A stretch of DNA of 64,000 bases from Anastatus disparis (taxonomy: Eukaryota > Arthropoda > Insecta > Hymenoptera > Eupelmidae). Every line of letters begins with the position of its first letter. Position 1 is the stretch's first letter. Below are positions 1 through 9,410 of this stretch, piece after piece. The notes beneath the pieces were generated by a model, which was given only the letters and a program-made list of their open reading frames with translations, had not been told where the DNA came from and ran no database searches. Where the stretch lies: positions 986,001 to 1,050,000 of the forward strand of contig JAFFSR010000317.1 of NCBI GenBank assembly GCA_017163975.1, written 5' to 3'. The position numbers were made by a program, and so were the translations under genes.

Positions 1-504
1 GCTAGAGAATATCATCCCACGTGTGGCCAGTGAGAGTTTTACGCGTTCTTCTGAAACTTGAAAATTTCCAATTTGGTCATGGAGCTGTGGATTCATGTTA
101 TCTGATATTTTGTTCATAAATAGTGAAAGTTCTGAAACTTGAATAACAGATTCCTTTGAAAAAATATTTAGTTGTAAGACTTTATCTTGATAAAATCTAT
201 TCTTTATTAGATGAATCTTACAACATTTATTTTTATTAGGTATAAAAATTTTTCTGGTAACAAATACTTGGATACGAGCTTCAATAGGCACATTTTGAAT
301 ATTGTTTACAGATTTACATATAAAACAGTATCTGTGACTTATGCTTACTCTGGAAATGTACATATGAACATATTCAGTGTTTGGTTTCACAGATAGTTCA
401 TAAATTGAATAATCACCAGAGATTTGACCGTCTGAGGAATCAGTAAACTCCTGACTAGTTGCTGGTGCTGTATTTTGAGAGAAACTAATACTTGATAATC
501 TAAA
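1..504 (-). CDS. Partial transposase-associated gene, N-terminal exon, open at window edge
   Basis: The minus strand stays open from an in-frame TAA at 505-507 to base 1 (168 codons), so the gene continues outside the window. The translation has a CFICK motif followed by VPIEARIQVFVTRKIFIP, then KCCKIHLI and a stretch ending NRFYQDKVL. I recall this cysteine/charged arrangement from the N-terminal region of a dispersed insect protein family that continues into a DDE-type domain; that recollection, not a search, is the basis for the call. The DDE domain would lie to the left, beyond the window. No start codon marks the 5' side: the first Met is around codon 43. A TTTAG sequence at about 500-504 (minus) could be a splice acceptor, so this may be an internal exon. 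It could equally be a decayed transposon copy. Confidence 0.5.
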
Positions 505-544
505 TTACTAATCTCTATGAGCATTCAGAGCCCTTAAGTGATGT

Positions 545-870
545 AAAGATATTGGGTGGCCGACACCCTTAACTTATTCTACGATCTTGATAACTACGCG
601 GCAGTCGGACGGAGTCCTTTAATTAACGTAATATGTAATGGGTGGACGACACCCTTAAGTTATTCTGAAGTCTACTATTTACACGCGGCCGGATGGAGTC
701 CTTTAAAATATGAAACAAGTAATGGGTAGACGACACCCTTAATATATTCTATAAGTCAAGTAGTGGCGGACGCGACAGCTGTGGTTGGACGAGACCCTTA
801 ATTAAGCCAGTTGCAATATGTGAGATAGAATATAATATTTTGGGTTGACGTCACCCTTAAATTCAGCGGC
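545..870. repeat. Short tandem repeat, about 60-86 bp units
   Basis: The phrase GGGTGGACGACACCCTTAA recurs with small changes at about 553, 639, 722, 783 and 841. Spacing is 86, 84, then about 60 bp. Each unit has a self-complementary GGGTG..CACCC core, and some units are followed by CGG-rich and GGAGTCCTTTAA words. It lies between the partial gene to its left and a GC-richer block to its right, so it may be 5' flanking or subterminal DNA of the element that owns the partial gene (inference). Confidence 0.6.
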
Positions 871-879
871 GCAAGTTCG

Positions 880-1340
880 GCATTGCGGCGACGGCAAAAA
901 ATTGCGAGTGTGCTCTAGGCAGCATAGATTTACGTCTGTGTGCTCACTTGACGTAACTCTAGTACTGCCAGCATATGCACTGTAGTGTAGACCTGTGTGC
1001 GCACTTGGTCTACCCTCATGTGCAAGAGAGAGAAGCTCTACCTAAGCTGTAGTGCTCCACAAGCCAAGGCAGCCATCTACTACCTGTCTCACTCTCTCTT
1101 AGCCTTGTGTGCTTACTTAGGCGAAGAGAGAGTGGAGACCGTAGTCTACACTGCTCTGCTCTGGTTAGCTTCTCGGCCTCTTATATACTTCGGCCTCATT
1201 TTTCTTGATGCGCGTAACGACATTCGAGGTTGCAGCCTAGTGGCTGAGCTCAGAACTACTGTTCTATAGTAGCTTGGCCATGAGGCGGGAAATTTGAAAT
1301 GCGCGGGTATGTATACTCGTCGCAACATATATATCATTGC
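880..1340. other. GC-richer block with repeated TGTGTGC words, promoter-like, no gene seen
   Basis: This stretch is visibly richer in G and C than its surroundings. The words TGTGTGCTCACTTG, TGTGTGCGCACTTGG and TGTGTGCTTACTTAGG occur at about 934, 992 and 1107, and GAGAGAGA runs follow two of them. A TATA-like TTATATA lies at about 1180. It resembles the promoter block of a transposable element or an LTR, but I see no paired LTR. The short reading frames here have no recognisable content. Confidence 0.3.
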
Positions 1341-1813
1341 ATACACATTTTAATTTTATATAATTTTCTGCAATTGATAAAACTTTAAGATCTTATTTAT
1401 AAAAAATTAATTAATAATTACAATTAATCTATTACCATTTGATTTCTGACTTTATTACAAAAAAAATTAGTTTATGTGTCATCTATAAGGTTAATGTGTA
1501 GAGAGTATTAACCATGAACTAACAAAAAAACTTTCCATTTTAACATTGGATACAGCGAAAACTTTTAGGAAAATCGGAAAATACTATCTTTTGCTTTTTG
1601 GACCCTTCCATAAACTAGTTGAAGTAAAACTTATGGCACCACTACATTCTACAGGAAAAAATACACAGAAAATATGTATAATTCAATAATAAGAAGATTA
1701 CAAATGGCTATTTAAATACCATAAAAAAAAGATAGTACTTCTGAAATGCTTAAAGCAGACTACTTTTTCGTTTTCGATTTCTAGTAAATAGTATAAAAAT
1801 ATTTTCAACAACC
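1341..1813. other. AT-rich stretch without a recognisable gene
   Basis: AT-rich DNA with no supported reading frame. A weak inverted pair, ACTATCTTTTG near 1585 and AAAAAAGATAGTA near 1728, is the only structure I see. It abuts the left end of the large terminal inverted repeat at 1814. Confidence 0.4.
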
Positions 1814-2040
1814 CTTACAGAAAAAAACTATAATTGATGACCGTAGTGAGCTATAGTCTAGGATTGTAGTGATACTATATTCATGTATTTTAATATATTA
1901 TAGTAATAAAGTATAGTTCCTTATATTATTTTCGCGCAACTATAATCGGAGAGCATATTAATCATAATGTTTACATACTATAGGTTTATAGTTGGTCGTC
2001 TTATAATGCATTGATAGGTTTATAGTTTATAAACTCATCG
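1814..2040 (+). repeat. Left terminal inverted repeat of the ~19-kb element
   Basis: It begins CTTACAGAAAAAAAC and contains blocks shared with the right end: GATGACCGTAGTGA, TAGGATTGTAGTGATACTAT, TATTTTCGCGC and CATACTATAGGTTTATAG. It runs directly into the minisatellite at about 2040. Confidence 0.75.
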
Positions 2041-3448
2041 TTTATGGGTTTACGGTTTATGGATTTATGGATTAAGGTTTATGTTTTATGGGATTATGGT
2101 TTATGGGTTTATGGTTTATGAGTTAATGGGTTCATGGGTTTCTGGTTTATAGGTTTATGGTTTATAGGATTATGGGTTTACGGGTTTATGGGTTCATTGT
2201 TTATGGTTTTTGGGTTTATGGTTTATGGGCTTATGGTTTATGAATTTATAGTTTATTAATTTACGTTCTATGGGTTTATGGTTTATGATTTATTATTTAT
2301 GGGTTTATGGGTCTATCAATTATGGTACATAGGTTTATGGTTCATGCGCTTATGTTTAATGAGTTTCTGACTTATGGGTTTATGGTTTATGGGCTCATGG
2401 TTTATGAATTGAGAGGGTTTATGGTTTATGGTGTTATAGTTCATGGGCTTATGGTTAACGGGCTCATGATTAATGGGTTCATGGTGTATGAGTTTATGTT
2501 TTATGGGTTTATGGTTTATGGTTTATGGGTTTATGGTGTATAAGTTTATGTTTTATGGGTTTACGGATTATGGGTTTCTGGGTTTATGGGTTTATGGTTT
2601 ATGGTTTTATGGTCTATGGTTTATGAGTTTATGAGTTTATAGTTTATGGTTTATAAGTTTATGATTTATGGTTTATCGTTTATGGTTTAATGGGTTTATC
2701 GATTATCGTCCATGAGTTTATGGTTCATGTGCTTATGTTTTATGAGTTTCTGGTTTGTGATTTATGGTTTATGGCCTTATGGTTTATGGATTAAACGGGT
2801 TTATGGTTTATGGTGTTATGGTTTATGGGTTTATGGTTCGGGGTTTATGATTTATGGTTTATAGGTTTATGGGTTTATGGTCTATAGGTTTATGGCTTAT
2901 GGGTTTATAGTTTTTGGTTTATAGGTTTCTGTTTTATGGGTTCATGGTTCATGAGTTTATGGTTTATAGGTTTGTGGTTTATGGTTTATGGGTTTATGGA
3001 CTATGGGTTTATGTTTTATGGGTTTATGGTTTATGGGTTTATGGTTTATGGGTTTATGGTTCATGGGTTAATGGTTTATGGGTTTATGGTTTATGGGTTT
3101 ATGGCTTATAGGTTTATGGTTTATGGGTTTATGGATTTATGGTTGAGTGGTTTAGAGTTTATAGGTTTATGGCTTATGAGTTTATAGTTAATGAGTTTAT
3201 GGTTTGTGGGTTTATAGTTAATGGGTTTATAGTTTATGATTCATGGGTTTATGGTTTATGGTTCATGGATTTATAATTTATGGGTTTATAGTTTATGAGT
3301 TCATTGTTTATGCGATTATGATTTATGGGTTTATGGTTCATGGGTTTAAGGTTTATGGGTTTATGGTTTATGGGTTTGTGGTTTATGGTTTATAGTGTAT
3401 GCTTTATGGATTTATGGTTTATGAGTATATGGTTTATAGGTTTATGAA
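2040..3448 (+). repeat. 15-bp minisatellite, GGGTTTATGGTTTAT orientation
   Basis: More than 1.4 kb of degenerate repeats of GGGTTTATGGTTTAT. Because 15 is a multiple of three, the array stays open in several frames and yields spurious proteins of the MVYGFMVYG type. There is no reason to treat these as genes. Unit order is irregular, with many single-base changes (CATGG, TAGGT, GAGTT variants). The array is interrupted at 3449-8816 by the CACAG transposon and resumes at 8817. Confidence 0.9.
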
Positions 3449-3517
3449 TTATTACACAGCCACACAAAAAAAAAATGTCAAAACCCACGGACCAGACCAT
3501 ATATACCTTATGTTTTT

Positions 3518-4195
3518 GAGGTCGCTGATTCCGAATCCGTGGTCCATTTGACCCCATCACCTCAGGGTCAAGGTCAGGTCAAGGTCAAATTTACAAAATT
3601 AACGGCAACCAAGGTTTAACAGTATGCATATATGTTTTTGAGGTCGCTGATTCCGAATCCGTGGTTCATTTGACACCATCACCTCAGGGTCAAGGTCAGG
3701 TCAAGGTCAAATTTACAAAATTAACGGTAACCAAGGTTTAACAGTATACATATATGTTTTTGAGGTCGCTGATTCCGAATCCGTGGTCCATTTGGCCCCA
3801 TCACCTCAGGGTCAAGGTCAGGTCAAGGTCAAATTTACAAAATTAACGGCAACGAAGGTTTAACAGTATACAGATAAGTTTTTGAGGTCGCTGATTCCGA
3901 ATCCGTGGTCCGTTTGACCCCATCACCTCAGGATCAAGGTCAGGTCAAGGTCAAATTTACAAAATTAACGGCAACCAAGGTTTAACAGTATACATATATG
4001 TTTTTGAGGTCACTGATTCTGAATCCGTGGTCCATTTGACCCCATCACCTCAGGGTCAAGGTCAGGTCAAGGTCAAATTTCCAAAATTAACGGCAACCAA
4101 GGTTTAACAGTATACATATATGTTTTTGGGGTCACCGAATCCGAATCCGTGGTCCGTTTGACTCCATCACCTCATAGTGAAGGTTATTTGAAGGT
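3518..4195 (+). repeat. 122-bp subterminal tandem repeat, left arm of element I
   Basis: Six units start with GAGGTCGCTGATTCCGAATC or a variant at 3518, 3640, 3762, 3884, 4006 and 4128, a constant 122-bp period. Each unit also holds CATCACCTCAGGGTCAAGGT and GGTCAAGGTCAAATTTAC, followed by AACCAAGGTTTAACAGTA. Similar arrays of transposase-binding repeats are known in other DNA transposons, so a binding role is plausible but inferred. Confidence 0.9.
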
Positions 4196-4239
4196 AAAAT
4201 TGACAAAATTCCTGTTAAACAAACCAAAGTTCATGCCAT

Positions 4240-6099
4240 TTATTTTTTCTTACTATACCTTACACGTTTCTCATCAAATGATCGGTGCAAAGATTTCCTT
4301 TTACGTTTTTCCCCAGTAGTTTTACAATCTCTTTTCAACATCCAGCAGTAGTCGGCCAGCATACTAGCATCCCATCTACCTTGATAACGCTTCTCCATTA
4401 CTTTAATGTCTTGGTGAAAACGCTCTCCCTGTTCTTCGCTATAATTGCCACAGTTTTCAGGAAAACTATCCAAGTGATTGTGCAGAAAATGTAGTTTGTA
4501 ATTCATTAGGCAACCCATATTCCCATAGTTCTCAACCATTTTAGATACAATTACTTTGTAATTTGGGCTTCTGCGATTACCCAAAAAGTTTTCAGTAACT
4601 TCCTTAAAGCTAAGCCATGCAGCTTTCTCAATGTTTGTCATGGAACTAATGAACTGGTCATCAGCTATCATTTTTCTAATTTCAGGACCGTCAAGAATAC
4701 CTTCCTTCAATTTTGCATCCGATTTACTTGGAAATTTACTTTCCAAGTATTTGAAGCACTGGCTATCTTTATCTAAAGCTTTAACGAATTGTTTCATTAC
4801 ACCAAGTTTTATGTGTAATGGAGGAATGAGAACTCTTTTCGGATCAACCAATGGAGTAGCTATAACGTTACTCTTTCCGACTTTGAGAGATTTTCTTTCA
4901 GGCCATTTATGATTTGTATAGTGCTCTGCACGGTCTCTACTATCCCATAAGCACAAGAAACATGGCATCTTTGTAAATCCAGACTGCTGTCCTAACAATA
5001 TTCCAGAAACTTTCAAATCACCACATATTCGCCATTTATGCTTATCATACTGAATATTTTGTATTATAATTTTGAGATTATCGTATGTTTCCTTCATTGT
5101 AGTGGAGTGCGCTATAGGAACTGAGGCATAGTGGTTGCTATTGTGTAGTAATACGGCTTTTAAACTTCTTTTTGATGAATCTATGAACAATCTCCATTCT
5201 TCGTCTTTATACACATTAGGTTTAATTTCATTCATTAAACCTTTTACGTCTTTACAATATACTATTTTATCACCATTATGATTCATTTCTTCAAAGTATG
5301 GTTCGAAACTTTTGCTTCTTGTTCTGTAAAAAGATACTTTAGTAGATTTTGCCAACTGATTTATGCCTTTTAAAGCTGAAGCTAAATGTTCTGCTCCATC
5401 TTTAGGTAAGTTAAGGTCTCTAACTAGGTCGTTTAGTTTATCTTGAGTCCATAACTTTACGCTTTTGTCTTTTTGGCCCGCTGGAAGGAAAATATCGTCA
5501 TCGTCATCATCATCATCATCATTTTCAATTTCTTCATCACTATAGCTTTCATACGATTCATCTTTTAAGTCATTATTATCAATTCCACCCCCATCATTGC
5601 CGCCACTGACTTCGTTATCTTCTTCATCATTTTTTGCATCGTTGGTATCTGATTCAATAGATAGCCTCTCAAGAAGATCGAGCTCTTCATCGCTTCCCGA
5701 TTTTTCGATAGGTCTTTTTACAGAAATAACATCAGCATAATTCACTGTTGCTTTAATTTTACTATTAATTCCAATAATTTCGGTATTACAGAAGTAACAA
5801 TCCTCTCTTCTATCTGGTTGATACCATTCCATTGGGCTATTAAATTTAACTTTGTCATCTTCTTTTGTTTTATTCCACTTACAAAGCATTTGACGACATT
5901 GTTCGCAGATACTACATGGAGTCCACTTTTCTATAACTACATCAGTTTCTAATTTGAAGCAAGTTTTGTAAATTTTTCTGAGATTCTCATTGAAATGTCT
6001 TCGAGATTTTTGCGGAGTGAATACTCCGCAGACAAAACAAAAAAGATTAGAATTTTTTGTGCAAATATGCCCTTGAGATGTGGAAGGTAAATTTTCCAT
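4240..6099 (-). CDS. Putative DDE-type transposase of the CACAG family, apparently intact
   Basis: The likely start is the ATG at 6097-6099 (A at -3, G at +4), giving 619 residues. The frame is open for 19 more codons, but only from a GTG. Numbered from that GTG, cysteine pairs at 40/43, 81/84 and 120/123 suggest an N-terminal zinc-binding, DNA-binding region with a ZAD-like Cx2C...Cx2C spacing. An acidic linker with about nine Asp follows at 210-221. I infer an RNase H-like core from FIDSSKRSLKAVLL (D326), ICGDLKVSGILLGQQSG (D380) and SEEQGERFHQD (E574/E575). A PCFLCLWDSRDRAEH insertion (C399, C402, H412) may bind zinc. The C-terminus is basic (KRKRK, YSKKK), fitting nuclear import. Related copies lie at 6719, 32870, 34130 and 43978. 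The family reminds me of unnamed repetitive insect proteins, and the catalytic assignment is inference. Confidence 0.72.
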   Translation of the reverse strand: MENLPSTSQGHICTKNSNLFCFVCGVFTPQKSRRHFNENLRKIYKTCFKLETDVVIEKWTPCSICEQCRQMLCKWNKTKEDDKVKFNSPMEWYQPDRREDCYFCNTEIIGINSKIKATVNYADVISVKRPIEKSGSDEELDLLERLSIESDTNDAKNDEEDNEVSGGNDGGGIDNNDLKDESYESYSDEEIENDDDDDDDDDIFLPAGQKDKSVKLWTQDKLNDLVRDLNLPKDGAEHLASALKGINQLAKSTKVSFYRTRSKSFEPYFEEMNHNGDKIVYCKDVKGLMNEIKPNVYKDEEWRLFIDSSKRSLKAVLLHNSNHYASVPIAHSTTMKETYDNLKIIIQNIQYDKHKWRICGDLKVSGILLGQQSGFTKMPCFLCLWDSRDRAEHYTNHKWPERKSLKVGKSNVIATPLVDPKRVLIPPLHIKLGVMKQFVKALDKDSQCFKYLESKFPSKSDAKLKEGILDGPEIRKMIADDQFISSMTNIEKAAWLSFKEVTENFLGNRRSPNYKVIVSKMVENYGNMGCLMNYKLHFLHNHLDSFPENCGNYSEEQGERFHQDIKVMEKRYQGRWDASMLADYCWMLKRDCKTTGEKRKRKSLHRSFDEKRVRYSKKK

Positions 6100-6420
6100 G
6101 ATTTTCAGTATAACCCCGCACGTTAGGGATCCTGGTCCGATCGCAGGTGAGTCCACTGTCCCGGAGGTGATAACTCTTATACCTCTCCGGGGCTAAGTAT
6201 AAGAGCTTTCCGACTTTGACGAGGACAGTGTCAACTCGTCGTCGGACACACTACAGCTTCATCCTCACACCCTAACGTCCCCCTGCGAGGCAGTGCGCTT
6301 CCACTGGCATCGTTACCCCGACACACTTATGAGCGGATCATTCCACACATCCCCGTTTGGGGCAGTGTCATCGTCACAGTTTTTGTCGAGGAAGCAGGTA
6401 AAGGCTACGTTGACGAAAAA
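6100..6420 (-). promoter_or_regulatory. GC-rich putative promoter/5' leader of the element I transposase
   Basis: This is a compact GC-rich block immediately 5' of the transposase. On the minus strand GGTATAAGAG at about 6174-6183 is a good TATA box about 80 bp upstream of the ATG at 6099. It is half of a hairpin (CTCTTATACCTCTCCGG pairing with CCGGGGCTAAGTATAAGAG), so a TATA-like sequence is present on both strands. This fits one promoter or a divergent pair firing into the two head-to-head gene copies. No transcript evidence can be had from sequence. Confidence 0.4.
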
Positions 6421-6718
6421 AATTCATGTTTAATTTTTTCTTATTCATTTAACCGTACATTTGTATAATTAGAAAATGCATGCTTACTTTCTACACAATT
6501 CTTCACGTATATCACAGAACACTCTTATGCAATTTGAAATTGTATAATGTACGATCTCACAAATAAGAGAAAATTAAATATGATCTTTTCTTCTTCAAAG
6601 TAGCCTTGTATTAAAATGAAATTAATCAATATTGTACTAAAATTCGCAGATACCGTGGTTTAGGTTTGTTTTGCATGAATCTAGTACATTTCACCTTGAA
6701 ATTACCTTTACTTAATGT
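6421..6718 (+). other. Central spacer of element I ending in a 3'-UTR-like fragment
   Basis: AT-rich spacer between the two gene copies. From about 6659 to 6716 it resembles, in the same orientation, the sequence just after the stop codon of the plus-strand copy (about 8048-8105): both have GGTTTGTTTT, then ACCTT-AAATTACCTTTAC. A 3'-flanking fragment thus sits directly upstream of a truncated coding copy, which points to a rearrangement junction at about 6717. Confidence 0.5.
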
Positions 6719-8038
6719 AGCGAGTCCTATGAAAGTGATAGTAATGAAGAAACTGCAGATGATGATGATGATGACGATGACGATATTTTCCTTCCAGCGG
6801 GCCAAAAAGACAAAAGCGTAAAGTTATGGACTCAAGATAAACTAAACGACCTAGTTAGAGAGCTTAACTTACCTAAAGATGGAGCAGAACATTTAGCTTC
6901 AGCTTTAAAAGGCATAAATCAGTTGGCAAAATCTACTAAAGTATCTTTTTACAGAACAAGAAGCAAAAGTTTCGAACCATACTTTGAAGAAATGAATCAT
7001 AATGGTGATAAAATAGTATATTGTAAAGACGTAAAAGGTTTAATGAATGAAATTAAACCTAATGTGTATAAAGACGAAGAATGGAGATTGTTCATAGATT
7101 CATCAAAAAGAAGTTTAAAAGCCGTATTACTACACAATAGCAACCACTATGCCTCAGTTCCTATAGCGCACTCCACTACAATGAAGGAAACATACGATAA
7201 TCTCAAAATTATAATACAAAATATTCAGTATGATAAGCATAAATGGCGGATATGTGGTGATTTGAAAGTTTCTGGAATATTGTTAGGACAGCAGTCTGGA
7301 TTTACAAAGATGCCATGTTTCTTGTGCTTATGGGATAGTAGAGACCGTGCAGAGCACTATACAAATCATAAATGGCCTGAAAGAAAATCTCTCGAAGTCG
7401 GAAAGAGTAACGTTATAGCTACTCCATTGGTTGATCCGAAAAGAGTTCTCATTCCTCCATTACACATAAAACTTGGTGTGATGAAACGATTCGTTAAAGC
7501 TTTAGATAAAGATAGCCAGTGCTTCAAATACTTGGAAAGTAAATTTCCAAGTAAATCGGATGCAAAATTGAAGGAAGGTATTCTTGACGGTCCTGAAATT
7601 AGAAAAATGATAGCTGATGACCAGTTCATTAGTTCCATGACAAACATTGAGAAAGCTGCATGGCTTAGCTTTAAGGAAGTTACTGAAAACTTTTTGGGTA
7701 ATCGCAGAAGCCCAAATTACAAAGTAATTGTATCTAAAATGGTTGAGAACTATGGGAATATGGGTTGCCTAATGAATTACAAACTACATTTTCTGCACAA
7801 TCACTTGGATAGTTTTCCTGAAAACTGTGGCAATTATAGCGAAGAACAGGGAGAGCGTTTTCACCAAGACATTAAAGTAATGGAGAAGCGTTATCAAGGT
7901 AGATGGGATGCTAGTATGCTGGCCGACTACTGCTGGATGTTGAAAAGAGATTGTAAAACTACTGGGAAAAAACGTAAAAGGAAACCTTTGCACCGATCAT
8001 TTGATGAGAAACGTGTAAGGTATAGTAAGAAAAAATAA
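6719..8038 (+). pseudogene. 5'-truncated second transposase copy, right arm of element I
   Basis: In frame, this copy starts abruptly within the acidic linker (SYESDSNEE then a run of nine Asp) two codons after an in-frame TAA. It continues without interruption to the natural stop at 8036-8038. It contains the whole putative DDE core: FIDSS, ICGDLK, CFLCLWDSRDRAEH, EEQGERFHQD and the basic tail. It lacks the cysteine-rich N-terminal ~200 residues. Against the minus-strand copy I see very few substitutions (VRD/VRE, SLK/SLE, MKQ/MKR, GEK/GKK, KSL/KPL), so the arms are young or have been homogenised. If translated from an internal start it would be a catalytic domain without the DNA-binding end. 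Confidence 0.75.
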
Positions 8039-8099
8039 ATGGCATGAAGTTTGGTTTGTTTTACAAGAATTTTGTCGATTTTACCTTCAAATTACCTTT

Positions 8100-8760
8100 A
8101 CCATGAGGTGATGGAGTCAAATGGACCACGGATTCGGAATCAGTGACCTCAAAAACATATATGTATACTGTTAAACCTTGGTTGCCGTTAATTTTGGAAA
8201 TTTGACCTTGACCCTGAGGTGATGGGGTCGAATGGACCACGGATTCGGAATCAGTGACCTCAAAAACATATATGTATACTGTTAAACCTTGGTTGCCGTT
8301 AATTTTGTAAATTTGACCTCGACCTGACCTTGACCCTGAGGTGATGGGGTCAAATGGACCACGGATTCGGAATCAGCGACCTCAAAAACATATATGTATA
8401 CTGTTAAACCTTGGTTGCCGTTAATTTTGTAAATTTGACCTCGACCTGACCTTGACCCTGAGGTGATGGGGTCAAATGGACCACGGATTCGGAATCAGCG
8501 ACCTCAAAAACATTTATGTATACTGTTAAACCTTGGTAGCCGTTAATTTTGTAAATTTGACCTTGACCTGACCTTGACTTTAAGGTGATGGGGTCAAATG
8601 GACCACAGATTCGGAATCAGCGACCTCAAAAACATATATGTATACTGTTAAACCTTGGTTGCCGTTAATTTTGTAAATTTGACCTTGACCTGACCTTGAC
8701 CCTGAGGTGATGGGGTCAAATGGACCACGGATTCGGAATCAGCGACCTCAAAAACATAAG
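8100..8760 (-). repeat. ~122-bp subterminal tandem repeat, right arm of element I
   Basis: This is the inverted counterpart of the left array. It has about six units of the same sequence read on the minus strand, some about 10 bp shorter through loss of a GACCTGACCTT repeat. Orientation and content mirror 3518-4195, as expected of a long inverted-repeat arm. Confidence 0.88.
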
Positions 8761-8816
8761 GTATATATGGTCTGGTCCGTGGGTTTTGACATTTTTTTTG
8801 TGTAGCTGTGTTATTA

Positions 8817-9410
8817 ATGGTTTTATGGGTTTGACGATTATGGTTCATGAGTTGATGATTTATGAGCTTATGTTTTATCAGTTAGCGATCAATATGTTTA
8901 TGGTTTATGGGCTTATGGTTAAGAGATCAACAGGGTTCATGGCTTATAGTGTTATGATTCATATCCCTGTTGCTCATGGGCTCATGATTTATGGGTTTAT
9001 GGTTTATGAGTTTATGGTTTATGGGTTATGGGTACATGGATTATGTGTTTATAGTGTATGGGTTTATGGTTGATAAGTTAATGTCTTTTGAATTTATAGT
9101 TTATAGGTTTATGGTATATGGATTCGTGAATTATGCTTTATGGGTTTATAATTCATGGGTTTATAATTTATACATTGTAAGTTTATGGTTCATTAGTTGT
9201 TGAGTTTTTGGGTTATGGGCTTTCGGTTTATGGTTTTATGGTGTAAGGGTTCATGATTCATAGGTGTATTGTTTATGGGCTTATAATTCATAGGTTTATG
9301 TTTCTATAGAATTATGGGTTTATTGTTAGTGGTTTCTGAATTTATGGTTCATGGATTTACGGTTTGTTGGTTTATAGTTTTATAGTTTATAGGTCCATAG
9401 ATTTACAGTT
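8817..9410 (+). repeat. 15-bp minisatellite, resumed after element I
   Basis: This continues the 2040-3448 array in the same orientation, with more substitutions than the left part. It ends at about 9410, where the repeat reverses strand. Confidence 0.85.

Larger units (their letters stand above)
3455..8810. mobile_element. CACAG-ended DNA transposon, element I (5.36 kb), TSD TTATTA
   Basis: The left end CACAGCCACACAAAAA at 3455 matches the inverted right end CACAGCTACACAAAAA at 8810, and the flanks carry an identical TTATTA (3449-3454 and 8811-8816). The inverted match extends inward for about 2.1 kb (about 3455-5570 against about 6719-8810). It covers a 122-bp tandem array and the 3' two-thirds of the transposase gene. 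The central ~1.1 kb is unique and holds the 5' part of the gene and a promoter-like block. The insertion lies in the minisatellite. I cannot assign the element to a named superfamily. The CACAG terminus recalls the CMC group, but that group has shorter TSDs. Confidence 0.8.

Noticed and set aside
1146..1346. 66-codon minus-strand frame in the GC-richer block
   Set aside because: No recognisable motif, overlaps another equally unsupported frame on the plus strand, and the block looks regulatory.
2307..3187. Open frames encoding MVYGFMVYGLWVYG-type proteins
   Set aside because: They arise from the 15-bp minisatellite, whose length is a multiple of three; the same happens in several frames and at 8720-10802 and 18966-20892. 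There is no start context, no domain and no codon bias.
2040..3448. Telomeric repeat array
   Set aside because: GGGTTTATGGTTTAT superficially contains GGGTTTA, but the 15-bp unit is not the insect TTAGG or plant TTTAGGG repeat and it lies inside an inverted-repeat structure.
3518..4195. CRISPR-like array
   Set aside because: The 122-bp units are repeats along their whole length, without unique spacers, in a eukaryotic transposon end.
4285..4912. Plus-strand frames opposite the element I transposase
   Set aside because: They are antisense shadows of the transposase; the same shadows appear opposite the other copies at 7366-7993, 33201 and 44242.
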